Shown one piece after another: positions 9,218-16,973 of a stretch of DNA of 64,000 nucleotides (within the stretch, counting starts at the first letter, position 1; each line of letters starts with the position of its first letter). The stretch covers positions 21,302 through 85,301 of the forward strand of contig PHAR01000011.1 of the NCBI GenBank assembly GCA_002840405.1, read 5' to 3'. The stretch is from Deltaproteobacteria bacterium HGW-Deltaproteobacteria-8. Lineage in GTDB: Bacteria > Desulfobacterota > Desulfovibrionia > Desulfovibrionales > Desulfovibrionaceae. The position numbers and the translations under genes were made by a program. The notes under the pieces were generated by a model, which worked only from the letters and a program-made list of their open reading frames with translations, searched no databases and was not told the origin of the DNA.

Positions 9218-9745
9218 ATGAAACGCGCAAAGATTCTCGCAACACTGCTGGTCGGCGTGGGCCTGTCCGGCCTGCTTCTGGCCACGCCTGCCCTTGCCAA
9301 CCGTGAAACGGACGCCGCCCTGGACCGCATCGAGCGCGTGCTTGACGATGTGGAGCAGATCCAGAGCATCATGCGCGACCGGCCCCACGAGGTCGAGAGC
9401 GCCCGTGAGCGCCTCCACCGCGCCGAGGCCCAGCTGGAGCGCGAGCGCATCCACGCCATGAGCGCGGCCTCGGGGCTTTCGGTCCGGCGCATCGAGAACA
9501 TGCGCGAGCGTGGCCTGAGCTGGGGCCGTATCGCCCACGATCTGGGCGTGAGCCCCTTTGTGGTGGGCGTGGCCATCGGGCATTATGGCGAGCGCGACTA
9601 CCGCCACGGCCATGACCGCGACGACGACCAGCGCTTTGAGCAGTGGCACGGCAAGAAGAAGGGCTGGAAGAACGGCATGCCTCCGGGCCAGGCCAAGAAG
9701 ATGCAGCGCGATGACCGTAATGACCGCGACAGGCGCGACAACTAG
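9218..9745 (+). CDS. Exported, highly charged protein of unknown function
   Basis: This 175-residue protein starts at the ATG at 9218, preceded by GGAG. The first 27 residues are a clear signal peptide ending TPALA. The mature part begins with a Glu/Arg/Leu-rich helical segment (about 30-90), then a helix-turn-helix-like stretch LSWGRIAHDLGVSPFVVGVAIG (given here only as a pattern), and ends in a very polar Asp/Arg/His/Lys tail. Export makes DNA binding unlikely, so the resemblance is probably fortuitous. It is a single-gene unit with a sigma-54-type promoter and a strong terminator. No family was recognised. Confidence 0.7.
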   Translation: MKRAKILATLLVGVGLSGLLLATPALANRETDAALDRIERVLDDVEQIQSIMRDRPHEVESARERLHRAEAQLERERIHAMSAASGLSVRRIENMRERGLSWGRIAHDLGVSPFVVGVAIGHYGERDYRHGHDRDDDQRFEQWHGKKKGWKNGMPPGQAKKMQRDDRNDRDRRDN

Positions 9746-9808
9746 GTCCACGCGTTCCGCCTGATTCGCCCGCACAAGCATCTGCACACGTCTCTGCATG
9801 AACTCACC

Positions 9809-9850
9809 GGGCCGGGGCTCCTTCCTTCAAGGGGGCTCCGGCCCTTTTTT
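9809..9850 (+). terminator. Intrinsic terminator (T1 of a three-member family)
   Basis: GGGCCGGGGCTCC pairs with GGGGGCTCCGGCCC around a short loop and is followed by TTTTTT. Near-identical hairpins follow the next two transcription units (11131 and 12607). Confidence 0.8.
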
Positions 9851-9942
9851 GTGGGGCGTAAGCCGGGCTGTTGACGCCGCAGGCCTGGGGGGGCAAAATC
9901 CGGACCGATCCCCCCAACCCCCAAACCGTTGGAGCCCCCCCC

Positions 9943-11076
9943 ATGCACAAAGTGCTCATCCACCCGGCCACCTACCAGGACTGCCGCCAGGCCGTGGAGG
10001 CCGCCTTCGAGGCCTTTCCGCGCCCGGTGCGCGGGCTTTCGATCCTCGTCAAGCCGAACGTGCTGCGCGGCGGCGTGCCCGAGGAGGCCATCACCACCCA
10101 CCCGGCCGTGCTGCGCGCCGTCATGGAGTGCCTGCTGGACCTGGGCGCCACGGACATCACCGTGGGCGACAACCCCGGCCTCATGGGCTACGGCGCCAAC
10201 GAGGCCTGCTTCGAGAAGTGCGGGCTCACCGAGGCCGCGCTTGGCCACTACAAGAACATCGGCCTGGACGCCGTGGAGGTGCCCTTCAGCACCCTGGGCG
10301 ACCCTGGCCTCATGCCCAATCTCAGCGTGTCGCGCGCGGTGCTGGAGGCGGACGTCCTCATCAGCCTGCCCAAGTTCAAGACCCACGGCCTGACCGTGCT
10401 CACCGGGGCGCTCAAGAACAGCTACGGCATCCTGCCCGGCGCGCAGAAGGCGCACCTGCACAAGCTCTCGGGCTCGCCGCAGCGCTTCCAGGAGGTCATC
10501 GTGGACGTGTTCCGCCTGCGCGAGCCGGACTTTTTTGTGGTCGACGCCGTGGTGGGCATGCAGGGCAACGGCCCGGCCAGCACGGAGCTGCGTTGGATCG
10601 GCAAGGTCCTGGCTGCGGACAATCCCGTGGCCCTGGACGGGGTCATCGCGCGCATGATGGGCCTGGACCCGGCGCTTCTGCGCATGCTGACCTACGCCCA
10701 GGACTGCGGCCTGGGAGATTTCTCGGACGCGGCGCTGAAGGTGCAGGGCCAGCTGACGGCCATCCCGGACTTCAAGCTGCCGCCGCTCGACGGCGGGGCC
10801 ATCCAGCTCTTCCAGCCGGTGCAGGACCTGCTGGACAAGAGCCTCGTCAAGCGCCCAAAGGCCGACCCGGAGCGTTGCACGGGCTGCGGCACCTGCGTGG
10901 CCCAGTGCCCGGCGCAGGCGCTGGCCCTGGTGGCCACCGCGACAGGGGCCATCGCCGTGGTCGACGCGGAGCTGTGCATCGGCTGCTTCTGCTGCCAGGA
11001 GATGTGTCCGGAAAAGGCCATCACCCTGGCCGCGCCTTCCCCTTCAGGCGGTTGCCCGTGTTCGGGGGGGAAGTAA
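9943..11076 (+). CDS. DUF362 domain protein with two [4Fe-4S] clusters
   Basis: This protein is 377 residues from the ATG at 9943 (GGAG eight bases upstream). Residues 1 to about 300 form the DUF362 domain, with VKPNVLRGG near the start and LPKFKTHGLTVLTGALKN in the middle. The C-terminal 75 residues hold a bacterial ferredoxin domain with CTGCGTCVAQCP and CIGCFCCQEMCP, enough for two [4Fe-4S] clusters. Such proteins are cytosolic electron-transfer or activation proteins of uncertain role, common in strict anaerobes. It stands alone between two related terminators. Confidence 0.83.
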   Translation: MHKVLIHPATYQDCRQAVEAAFEAFPRPVRGLSILVKPNVLRGGVPEEAITTHPAVLRAVMECLLDLGATDITVGDNPGLMGYGANEACFEKCGLTEAALGHYKNIGLDAVEVPFSTLGDPGLMPNLSVSRAVLEADVLISLPKFKTHGLTVLTGALKNSYGILPGAQKAHLHKLSGSPQRFQEVIVDVFRLREPDFFVVDAVVGMQGNGPASTELRWIGKVLAADNPVALDGVIARMMGLDPALLRMLTYAQDCGLGDFSDAALKVQGQLTAIPDFKLPPLDGGAIQLFQPVQDLLDKSLVKRPKADPERCTGCGTCVAQCPAQALALVATATGAIAVVDAELCIGCFCCQEMCPEKAITLAAPSPSGGCPCSGGK

Positions 11077-11130
11077 GGCCCGCTGCCCCAGCGGTGGAGG
11101 GCGCAGGCTGACATCTTCGCAAGCCATATT

Positions 11131-11165
11131 GGCCGGGGCTCCGCAGGGGGTCCCGGCCTTTTTTT
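11131..11165 (+). terminator. Intrinsic terminator (T2)
   Basis: GGCCGGGGCTCC pairs with GGGGTCCCGGCC around a short loop and is followed by seven T residues. Confidence 0.8.
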
Positions 11166-11185
11166 GCGTCTAGCGATAGAAGTAT

Positions 11186-11214
11186 TTGACAAGGCATAGC
11201 TGTTCCATGATATC
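11186..11214 (+). promoter_or_regulatory. Candidate sigma-70 promoter of the lipoprotein gene
   Basis: A consensus TTGACA (11186-11191) is followed after 17 bases by GATATC. It lies just after terminator T2 and about 60 bases before the ATG at 11277. Confidence 0.5.
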
Positions 11215-11276
11215 TGGGCCAGAGTCAAAACTGTGCGAGCACCCCCCACCCGCGCGAAACGTCAGGAGGTGTGGCT

Positions 11277-12218
11277 ATGGCGCGACGTTGCAAACGGTTT
11301 GCGCCCCTGCTGGGGCTGTCGGTGTTGGTGGCGTTGCTGGCGGGCTGCGTCGGCTCCGCAGTGCAGGGAACCAAGTACACGGCCTTCAAGGATTCCACAG
11401 CCGTGCTGGCCCAGGACACCCGTACGAGCTACGAGGGGGTGCAGAGCCTCTGGGAGGAACTCACCGCCCAGTGCCTAGCCATGCCGAGCAGCAAGGCTGA
11501 GTATGTGAATGTTCTGTCGAAAAGCGGCATCCCCTGCGGCAAGACCACTGGCGGCGAGGTCAGGGAATTCGAGAACCCACAACCCAGGTTGGATGCGCGT
11601 CTGCAGGCCATGGACACCCTGGCCCGCTACGCCTCGGTGCTGAACACCCTGGCCACCACGGACTACGCCGCCGGAGTAGACGCCTCCACGGCCAAACTCA
11701 CGGCGAGCCTGGACAACCTGGAGGCCGCCCTGGCGCAGGGCGGCGTGCCGGTGACTCCGGCAGTACAGGGGGCCACGAGCGCCATCAGCACGGTGGTGCG
11801 GCTGGTGGCCACAAGCTACGTGAATGGCGAGCGCCAGAAGGCCCTGCATGAGCTGCTCAAGGACACACAGCAGAGCATCGCGGACCTGGCCATATACATG
11901 AAGCGTGACAATGGAGAGATATCGTCAATGGCCAAGGGCTACTCGGAGTTTTACGTGGGTCGGGCCCAGGAGGCGCGCCCCAGCGACTATAAAACGGCCA
12001 AGGCCTATGACGCCGAAGTGCTTAAGGTATATAAGAAGGGCAAGTACCTCGAAGCGGCCTTCCGGGCCCAGGACAAGATGCTTGACCTTCTGCCCTTGGC
12101 CCATAAGGAGCTGCTTGACAACCTCGACAAGCCCAAGGGCCGCATGGAGCAGCTTGAGGCCTTTGTCGGCGCGGCGGAGCAGGTACTTGTCCTCATGCAG
12201 CAGATCAAGAATATCTGA
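11277..12218 (+). CDS. Lipoprotein of unknown function
   Basis: This 313-residue protein starts at the ATG at 11277, seven bases after AGGAGG; an in-frame GTG six bases earlier is too close to that site. A hydrophobic signal ends in the lipobox LLAGC with Cys24 as the lipidation site. The residue after Cys is Val rather than Asp, so outer-membrane sorting is likely. The mature protein is mainly helical with long Leu/Ala/Lys/Gln segments and one Cys pair (about 66 and 87). No domain was recognised. A small helical protein gene follows after 20 bases and may be a partner. Confidence 0.75.
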   Translation: MARRCKRFAPLLGLSVLVALLAGCVGSAVQGTKYTAFKDSTAVLAQDTRTSYEGVQSLWEELTAQCLAMPSSKAEYVNVLSKSGIPCGKTTGGEVREFENPQPRLDARLQAMDTLARYASVLNTLATTDYAAGVDASTAKLTASLDNLEAALAQGGVPVTPAVQGATSAISTVVRLVATSYVNGERQKALHELLKDTQQSIADLAIYMKRDNGEISSMAKGYSEFYVGRAQEARPSDYKTAKAYDAEVLKVYKKGKYLEAAFRAQDKMLDLLPLAHKELLDNLDKPKGRMEQLEAFVGAAEQVLVLMQQIKNI

Positions 12219-12238
12219 CATCTCAAGGGAGGTGAATC

Positions 12239-12565
12239 ATGCCGGAGTCATTATCCAAGCAATTGCTCAACCTTGCCGATGTGTTGACAGAGATCGCCTG
12301 CGAGAGCACGGGAGCAACCAGTGCACGGGCCTTCGACCTGTCCCAGGACTGCCGATACTATGCCACAAAGGCGGCGCTGCTCGCGCTCAAGAAGAGCGAG
12401 CCGGGGTACAAGGAGATTCAGGACGCCTTGAACAAGGCGGCGGAAAAGGCCGAGGAGGCTAACCAGAAGCTGAGTGATGTGGCGCGGAAGATCGCAGCAG
12501 TGGCGGACGCCTTGAATCTCGCCACGCGGCTCATCCAGGTGATTGTCGGAGTGCTGGGCCTGTAG
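12239..12565 (+). CDS. Small helical protein paired with the lipoprotein
   Basis: This 108-residue protein follows a good ribosome site (GGGAGGTG, six bases before the ATG). It is rich in Ala, Lys and Glu with amphipathic helices, and the last 20 residues (NLATRLIQVIVGVLGL) are hydrophobic, possibly a membrane-associated helix. There is no signal peptide. Spacing to the lipoprotein gene (20 bases) and a shared terminator suggest one two-gene operon. The pattern loosely recalls small helical or phasin-like proteins, but no family is claimed. Confidence 0.65.
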   Translation: MPESLSKQLLNLADVLTEIACESTGATSARAFDLSQDCRYYATKAALLALKKSEPGYKEIQDALNKAAEKAEEANQKLSDVARKIAAVADALNLATRLIQVIVGVLGL

Positions 12566-12606
12566 CCGTAGATCCCGCCGGGCGCTGCAGCGCTGGAACA
12601 TAGATC

Positions 12607-12644
12607 CGGGCCGGGGCTCCCCTTCATGCGGGGGGCTCCGGCCT
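12607..12644 (+). terminator. Intrinsic terminator (T3)
   Basis: GGCCGGGGCTCCCC pairs with GGGGGGCTCCGGCC and is followed by TTCTC. It is the third member of the related terminator set, with a weaker T-run. Confidence 0.65.
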
Positions 12645-12659
12645 TCTCATTGGCCGCCC

Positions 12660-13529
12660 CTAGCCCAGCTCGAAGCTGGTGACGCCGAACTCGCGGCCCA
12701 GGTCGATTTCCGGGGCTGGGCCGCGATACATGCGCCCTGTCTCGAACACCGGGCGCATGCCGTGGGACTCGGCCAGGCGCACCGCCCCGGCGTGGGGCAT
12801 GGGCACGTCGAAGTATACCGGCAGCAATGGGGCCGAGGCGCACAGGCCCTGGAACAGGGCGCTGGCAGCGGCATCGTCGTCGGCAAAGAGCGGGCCGATC
12901 TTGCTGCCCACCCCGCAGGGGCGGATCACGCCGAACCCGGCCAGCCCGCCGCCACGCTCCAGCCCCAGGGCGGTGTGGCCGGGCAGGGTGAGCCAGGCCC
13001 GCAGGAAGGCCTCGCGCCGGGCCGGGAAGCAGCGCCGGTCATAGGCCAGCGCCTCGGCCAGGGGAAACTCGGCCAGGGGCCGCACGCCCGCGGGCAACGC
13101 CTTGCCCGCGTCGAAGCGCCCCTCGTACCGGCAATTGCGCCGGGACACCTCAAAGCCGTCCTTGCGGTAGGTGTCCTGCTGGGCCAGCACCGAATCCAGG
13201 CCAACAGTGGGGGCCTTCAGCCCGGCCAGTGCGTGGTCCCACAGGCGCAGGCCGTAGCCGTGGCCGCGCAGTCCCGGCACCACGATGTACAGGCCGATGA
13301 AGTCCAGGGCCGGAGCGCCGTCCTCGTCGAGGTAGCGCACGGCGGAGATGCTGGCTGCGGGCCGGCCGTCCAGCAGGCCCAGGTGGAAGCCCTCGGGGTC
13401 AGCGGCCCAGAAGGCGTCCGCGTCGCGCAGGCCGGGATTCCAGCCCTCTGTCGCGGCCAGCTTGAGGGCGAAGTCCAGCTCGGTGCGCTCCATGCGCCGG
13501 ATGACGTATCCGTTGCCCGTGTCGTCCAT
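12660..13529 (-). CDS. GNAT-family N-acetyltransferase, two-domain
   Basis: This protein is 289 residues from the ATG at 13529, which has AGGAGG upstream; the longer open frame lacks a start signal. The first half is a GNAT domain with the acetyl-CoA-binding pattern VPGLRGHGYGLRLWDHAL (about residues 85-102) and an N-terminal YVIRRMERTELDFAL strand-helix. The second half resembles the extra acetyltransferase-like domain of YitH-type proteins, with FGVIRPCGVGSKIGPLFADD. It probably acetylates an amine or amino acid; the substrate is unknown. The next gene downstream on the same strand is the GC-rich secreted protein, 80 bases away. Confidence 0.8.
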   Translation of the reverse strand: MDDTGNGYVIRRMERTELDFALKLAATEGWNPGLRDADAFWAADPEGFHLGLLDGRPAASISAVRYLDEDGAPALDFIGLYIVVPGLRGHGYGLRLWDHALAGLKAPTVGLDSVLAQQDTYRKDGFEVSRRNCRYEGRFDAGKALPAGVRPLAEFPLAEALAYDRRCFPARREAFLRAWLTLPGHTALGLERGGGLAGFGVIRPCGVGSKIGPLFADDDAAASALFQGLCASAPLLPVYFDVPMPHAGAVRLAESHGMRPVFETGRMYRGPAPEIDLGREFGVTSFELG

Positions 13530-13609
13530 GCCTGTCCTCCTTTGTCCTGGACCTGTTTTGGCTTTGACCCGGCGTGCGCCGGGGCTCTGTCCCTGTTCCG
13601 TCCGGTTGG

Positions 13610-15247
13610 CTAGAAGATGATCATGTCCTGCTGGGCTGCGCTGCACAGCACCCAGCGCTCGCCAGTGCCGTCCGCCGCGCGCCGCAGCAGCACGAAATGG
13701 CTGGTGCCGGGGCTGGTCTGGCCCAGGGCCGCGTAGGCCAGTGCCAGCTCGCCGTCCGGGCTGAAGGCCACCCGCGACAGCGAGACAACGCCGCCGGAGA
13801 GCGTCAGGTCGGGTGAGCGCCGCTCCGGGGGCCGCATGCGCCCAGGTTTGGCGGGAGCGGTCCTGCCGCCGTCCGCAGGCTCCTCTTGGATGTTGAGGCC
13901 GTACTCTCCAGGCCCGGACACAAGGATGTTGTCCGTGACCAGCACCTGCTGGCCGCGCACGGCGTCCCAGGCCTTGGCCAGAGCTTCGAGGGCCTGACCG
14001 TTGTCCAGCCCTGTCGCCGACGCTGTGGACGGGCCTGGAGACAGGCCGCCGCAGCTGCGCGCGAGCGCGGCCAGAACTTTCGCGTCCAGGGCCGGGGCGG
14101 CCAGGGTCTGGCCTGCCGCCAGACGCGCCTGGGCGGTGTGGACAAGGTATTCGTGCTGCTGGCCTAAGTTGGGGCCGGCGAGATCGGGCAAGGGTGGAGC
14201 GCCTGCTTCCGCACCCGGGTCAGTCCGGGCTGCGGGCGAAAGCCTGCCCCCGGAGCGGAAGAAGCCCGCCCAGACCTCGCGCTCCTGCTCTGAAAGCTCC
14301 GGCCCGCGCGGCGTGGCCGCGAGCTGGGGCCGGAAGGTCCTGGCCAGGCGCTCGAAGGCCTGGCCGTTGGCCTCGGCAGTGGCCTCCGGCGTTTCCAGCG
14401 TGAGTACGAAGTAGCCCGAGGTCTGGGGCAGCAGCAGAGTGCGCGTCACGGTCGGCACGCGTTCGTCAAAGCCGATGAGGGTGCGCACGCCGTGGCTTTC
14501 GGCGCTCCAGGCCTCGGTCTCCGCAAGGCTGGCCTTGGTCATGGTCGGGGCTGTGGCATTGGGCGCCAGGTGGGCCGGGTGCTCCAGGTCGTGCCGGAAG
14601 CGCTCGGCGGTGCGGTGCGCGCTGGCGACAAAGCGCACGCTGATCCGCGCGTAGTCAAGAAAGGCCGCGCCCTTGGCCAGGAACGTGAGCTCGTACTTGC
14701 CGCCTTGGGCCAGGCTGTCCTGCTCCTCCACCTTCCAGCCCTGCGGCGTCTCCAGGCTGAAGTACCGCCCCTTGGGCTCGAAGCGTTTCTCGCGCAGGGG
14801 GGGGATCTTGCGGTCGTTCGGACGGGCTTGCGGGGCCGCAAGCTCCGCAGGGCCGCTGTCGTAGGCTGAGGGGCGGCAGTCAGCCATGACCGTGCTGGCC
14901 TCGGTGCAGCGTGCGGCCAGTTCGCGCAACCCCGCACGTCCGTCCGGGCCGGGCGCGGCGTCCCGCACGCAGGCCAGGGCTCGCTCCGTGTCCACGGTGC
15001 CGCAGTGCACCGGGCAGTCCTTGAGGCAGGGGCGCAGGCAGGATTCGTCCCCCTCCCGGCCCTGCTCCGCGCAGATGCCCAGGCAGCGCCGCAGGCAGGT
15101 CTCGGAGGTGGCGGCCAGGGCCGTCTGGGCCAGAATAGGCAGGAGGCAGAGGATAAGAAATAGCAGGCCGCGAATGTGCCGATCGGGAAGATGCCTATCA
15201 GGAAGATGTCGGGCGGGGCCTGGAGCGGAACAACGTGTGACAGGCAT
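13610..15247 (-). CDS. Secreted Cys-rich protein of unknown function
   Basis: This 545-residue protein starts at the ATG at 15247 with GGAGGG upstream. After about 27 polar residues comes a hydrophobic signal segment (GLLFLILCLLPILAQ, cleavage near TALA). A Cys-rich stretch follows (CLRRCLGICAE, CLRPCLKDCPVHC), six to eight Cys that could form disulfides or bind metal. The middle has a globular region (about 160-300) with FSLETPQGWKVEEQD, reminiscent of PsbP/DUF1795-like export proteins, but this is only a resemblance. The end is Pro-rich and then beta-like. It lies 37 bases downstream of thiE with no functional link evident. Confidence 0.65.
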   Translation of the reverse strand: MPVTRCSAPGPARHLPDRHLPDRHIRGLLFLILCLLPILAQTALAATSETCLRRCLGICAEQGREGDESCLRPCLKDCPVHCGTVDTERALACVRDAAPGPDGRAGLRELAARCTEASTVMADCRPSAYDSGPAELAAPQARPNDRKIPPLREKRFEPKGRYFSLETPQGWKVEEQDSLAQGGKYELTFLAKGAAFLDYARISVRFVASAHRTAERFRHDLEHPAHLAPNATAPTMTKASLAETEAWSAESHGVRTLIGFDERVPTVTRTLLLPQTSGYFVLTLETPEATAEANGQAFERLARTFRPQLAATPRGPELSEQEREVWAGFFRSGGRLSPAARTDPGAEAGAPPLPDLAGPNLGQQHEYLVHTAQARLAAGQTLAAPALDAKVLAALARSCGGLSPGPSTASATGLDNGQALEALAKAWDAVRGQQVLVTDNILVSGPGEYGLNIQEEPADGGRTAPAKPGRMRPPERRSPDLTLSGGVVSLSRVAFSPDGELALAYAALGQTSPGTSHFVLLRRAADGTGERWVLCSAAQQDMIIF

Positions 15248-15284
15248 GGACGCCCTCCGGCTGGTGTGCTCTTTGGTTTTGGGG

Positions 15285-15956
15285 CTACTGGCTGTGGCTG
15301 CAGCCCGAGCGCAAGGCCTGGATCAGCGCCTCCGCAGCCTTGAGCGGGTCGGGCGCTGCGCAGATGGCCGAGACCACGGCCACCCCGTCGGCCCCGGCGC
15401 GGAACACCGACTCGGCGTTCTCCATGCCGATGCCGCCGATGGCCACCAGCGGCTTTGCCGTGGCCTGTCGCGCCATGGCGAGCCCGGCCAGGCCCCAGGC
15501 CGTGTGCAGGTCGGGCTTGGTGGGCGTGGGAAAGATCGGGCTCACCCCGTAGTAGTCCACATCCAGGCGCTCGGCCTCGTGGATCTGCCCCAGGCGCTCC
15601 ACGGACAGGCCGATGAGCGCGCGCGAACCCAGCAGGTGCCGCGCCAGCTCGGCGGGCATGTCGTGCTGCCCCAGATGCACCCCGGCCGCGCCCACGGCCA
15701 GGGCCGCGTCCACCCGGTCGTTGATGATCAGCGGCACCCCGAAGGGCTCCAGCAGGCCCTTGAGCGCGCGCGCCAGGTCCACCAGGGAGCGCATGTCCAG
15801 GCGCTTCTCGCGCAGCTGGACCATGGTCGCCCCGCCGCGCACGGCCAGGCCCACCACATCGAGCACGCTTTTCTCCCCGCATAGCCGCTGGTCCGTGACC
15901 AGGTACAGCGTCGGGTCGAAACCAGGACGCTGGTCCGGATGCTGGCCCTTGCGCAC
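15285..15956 (-). CDS. thiE: Thiamine-phosphate synthase
   Basis: This protein is 223 residues from a GTG at 15956, three bases beyond the thiM stop and with GGAG in the thiM end as ribosome site; the normal ThiE length supports this start. Motifs include LYLVTD, VQLREK (diphosphate-binding lysine region), LIINDRVD, GVHLGQHDM and GVSPIFPTPTKPD, then VAIGGI. The enzyme joins HMP-diphosphate and hydroxyethylthiazole phosphate to thiamine monophosphate. It pairs with thiM as a salvage module. No TPP riboswitch was seen upstream of the pair. Confidence 0.92.
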   Translation of the reverse strand: MRKGQHPDQRPGFDPTLYLVTDQRLCGEKSVLDVVGLAVRGGATMVQLREKRLDMRSLVDLARALKGLLEPFGVPLIINDRVDAALAVGAAGVHLGQHDMPAELARHLLGSRALIGLSVERLGQIHEAERLDVDYYGVSPIFPTPTKPDLHTAWGLAGLAMARQATAKPLVAIGGIGMENAESVFRAGADGVAVVSAICAAPDPLKAAEALIQALRSGCSHSQ

Positions 15957-15958
15957 GG

Positions 15959-16774
15959 CTAGCGCTCCACCTTGAGGCGCTGGCGGATGTCTTGTTCGCC
16001 CATGGAGTACAGGGCGTCGTAAAAGTGCAGTTGCAGGGTGCCGGGGCCTGCGGCCTTGTCTGCGGCCATCTCTCCCGCCACCTTCATGGCCACGCAGGCG
16101 TGGAGCGCCGCCTCGAAGGGGTCCGGGTTCACCGCTGCAAAGGCTCCGCACAGGGCCGTGGCCGTGCAGCCCAGGCCGGTGACGCGCGGCATCAGCGCGC
16201 TGCCGCCATGGACCAGCGCCGTGGCCTGGCCCGCGCAGACCAGGTCGACCTCGCCGCTGACCGCCACCGCGCAGGAGAAACGGTTCGCCAGGGCGCGGGC
16301 CAAGTCCGCCGCGTCGCCGGATTTCGCCGTGCTGTCCACGCCCTTGGCCGCAGCGCCGCTTTTTCCGGCCAGGGTCATGATCTCCGAGGCGTTGCCACGG
16401 ACGATGAAGGCCTTGTGCCCGGCCAGGAGCGCCAGGGGCGTCGCCGTGCGCAGCGTGGAGGCCCCGGCGCCCACGGGGTCCAGCACCACGGGCACGCCGG
16501 CCGCGTCGGCCGCAGCCCAGGCCGGGTCCATGGCCGCCAGGTATTCCGGGGCAACAGTGCCCAGGTTGATCACCAGCGCGCCGGAGATGCCCACCAGCTC
16601 GGCCATCTCCTCAACCGCGTGGCTCATGATGGGCGAGGCGCCCAGGGCCAGCAGCGCGTTGGCCGTGGTGTTGGTGACAACGTAGTTGGTGATGTTGAGC
16701 ACCACCGGGTTTTTGGCGCGGATGGCCGCAAGGTCGCGCAGAACGTTGTCGGCGGTGGCATCGGCCTTGGTCAT
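15959..16774 (-). CDS. thiM: Hydroxyethylthiazole kinase
   Basis: This protein is 271 residues from the ATG at 16774, preceded by AAGGAG. It has the ribokinase-like ThiM pattern: LNITNYVVTNTTANALLALG near residue 30, SPIMSH, LVINLGT, VVLDPVGAGAS, FIVRGNASEI and the catalytic region PRVTGLGCTATALCGAF. It phosphorylates 4-methyl-5-hydroxyethylthiazole for reuse in thiamine synthesis. It is followed directly by thiE. The 199-base divergent gap to the aminotransferase gene contains a short tandem duplication of CCTGTTGCCGGAC but no THI-box. Confidence 0.93.
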   Translation of the reverse strand: MTKADATADNVLRDLAAIRAKNPVVLNITNYVVTNTTANALLALGASPIMSHAVEEMAELVGISGALVINLGTVAPEYLAAMDPAWAAADAAGVPVVLDPVGAGASTLRTATPLALLAGHKAFIVRGNASEIMTLAGKSGAAAKGVDSTAKSGDAADLARALANRFSCAVAVSGEVDLVCAGQATALVHGGSALMPRVTGLGCTATALCGAFAAVNPDPFEAALHACVAMKVAGEMAADKAAGPGTLQLHFYDALYSMGEQDIRQRLKVER

Positions 16775-16973
16775 GGTCGTGGATCTCCTTGAAGGAAAAG
16801 TGCTTACCCGCAGATTGGCTCCAGCCGCCAGAATTGTCAAGGCCATCCGTGTCTTGGGCCTGCCGGGCCCTGTTGCCGGACCCTGTTGCCGGACCGTGCC
16901 GCAGGGGCTTGATCTCGGACAGGCCCAAGCCTAGACTGCGCGCACAAATCGCTTCACGCCAAGGAGACCAGTC

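Noticed and set aside
16775..16973. Possible TPP riboswitch upstream of thiM.
   Set aside because: The CTGAGA and ACCTGA-type core sequences are not found in the minus-strand leader.
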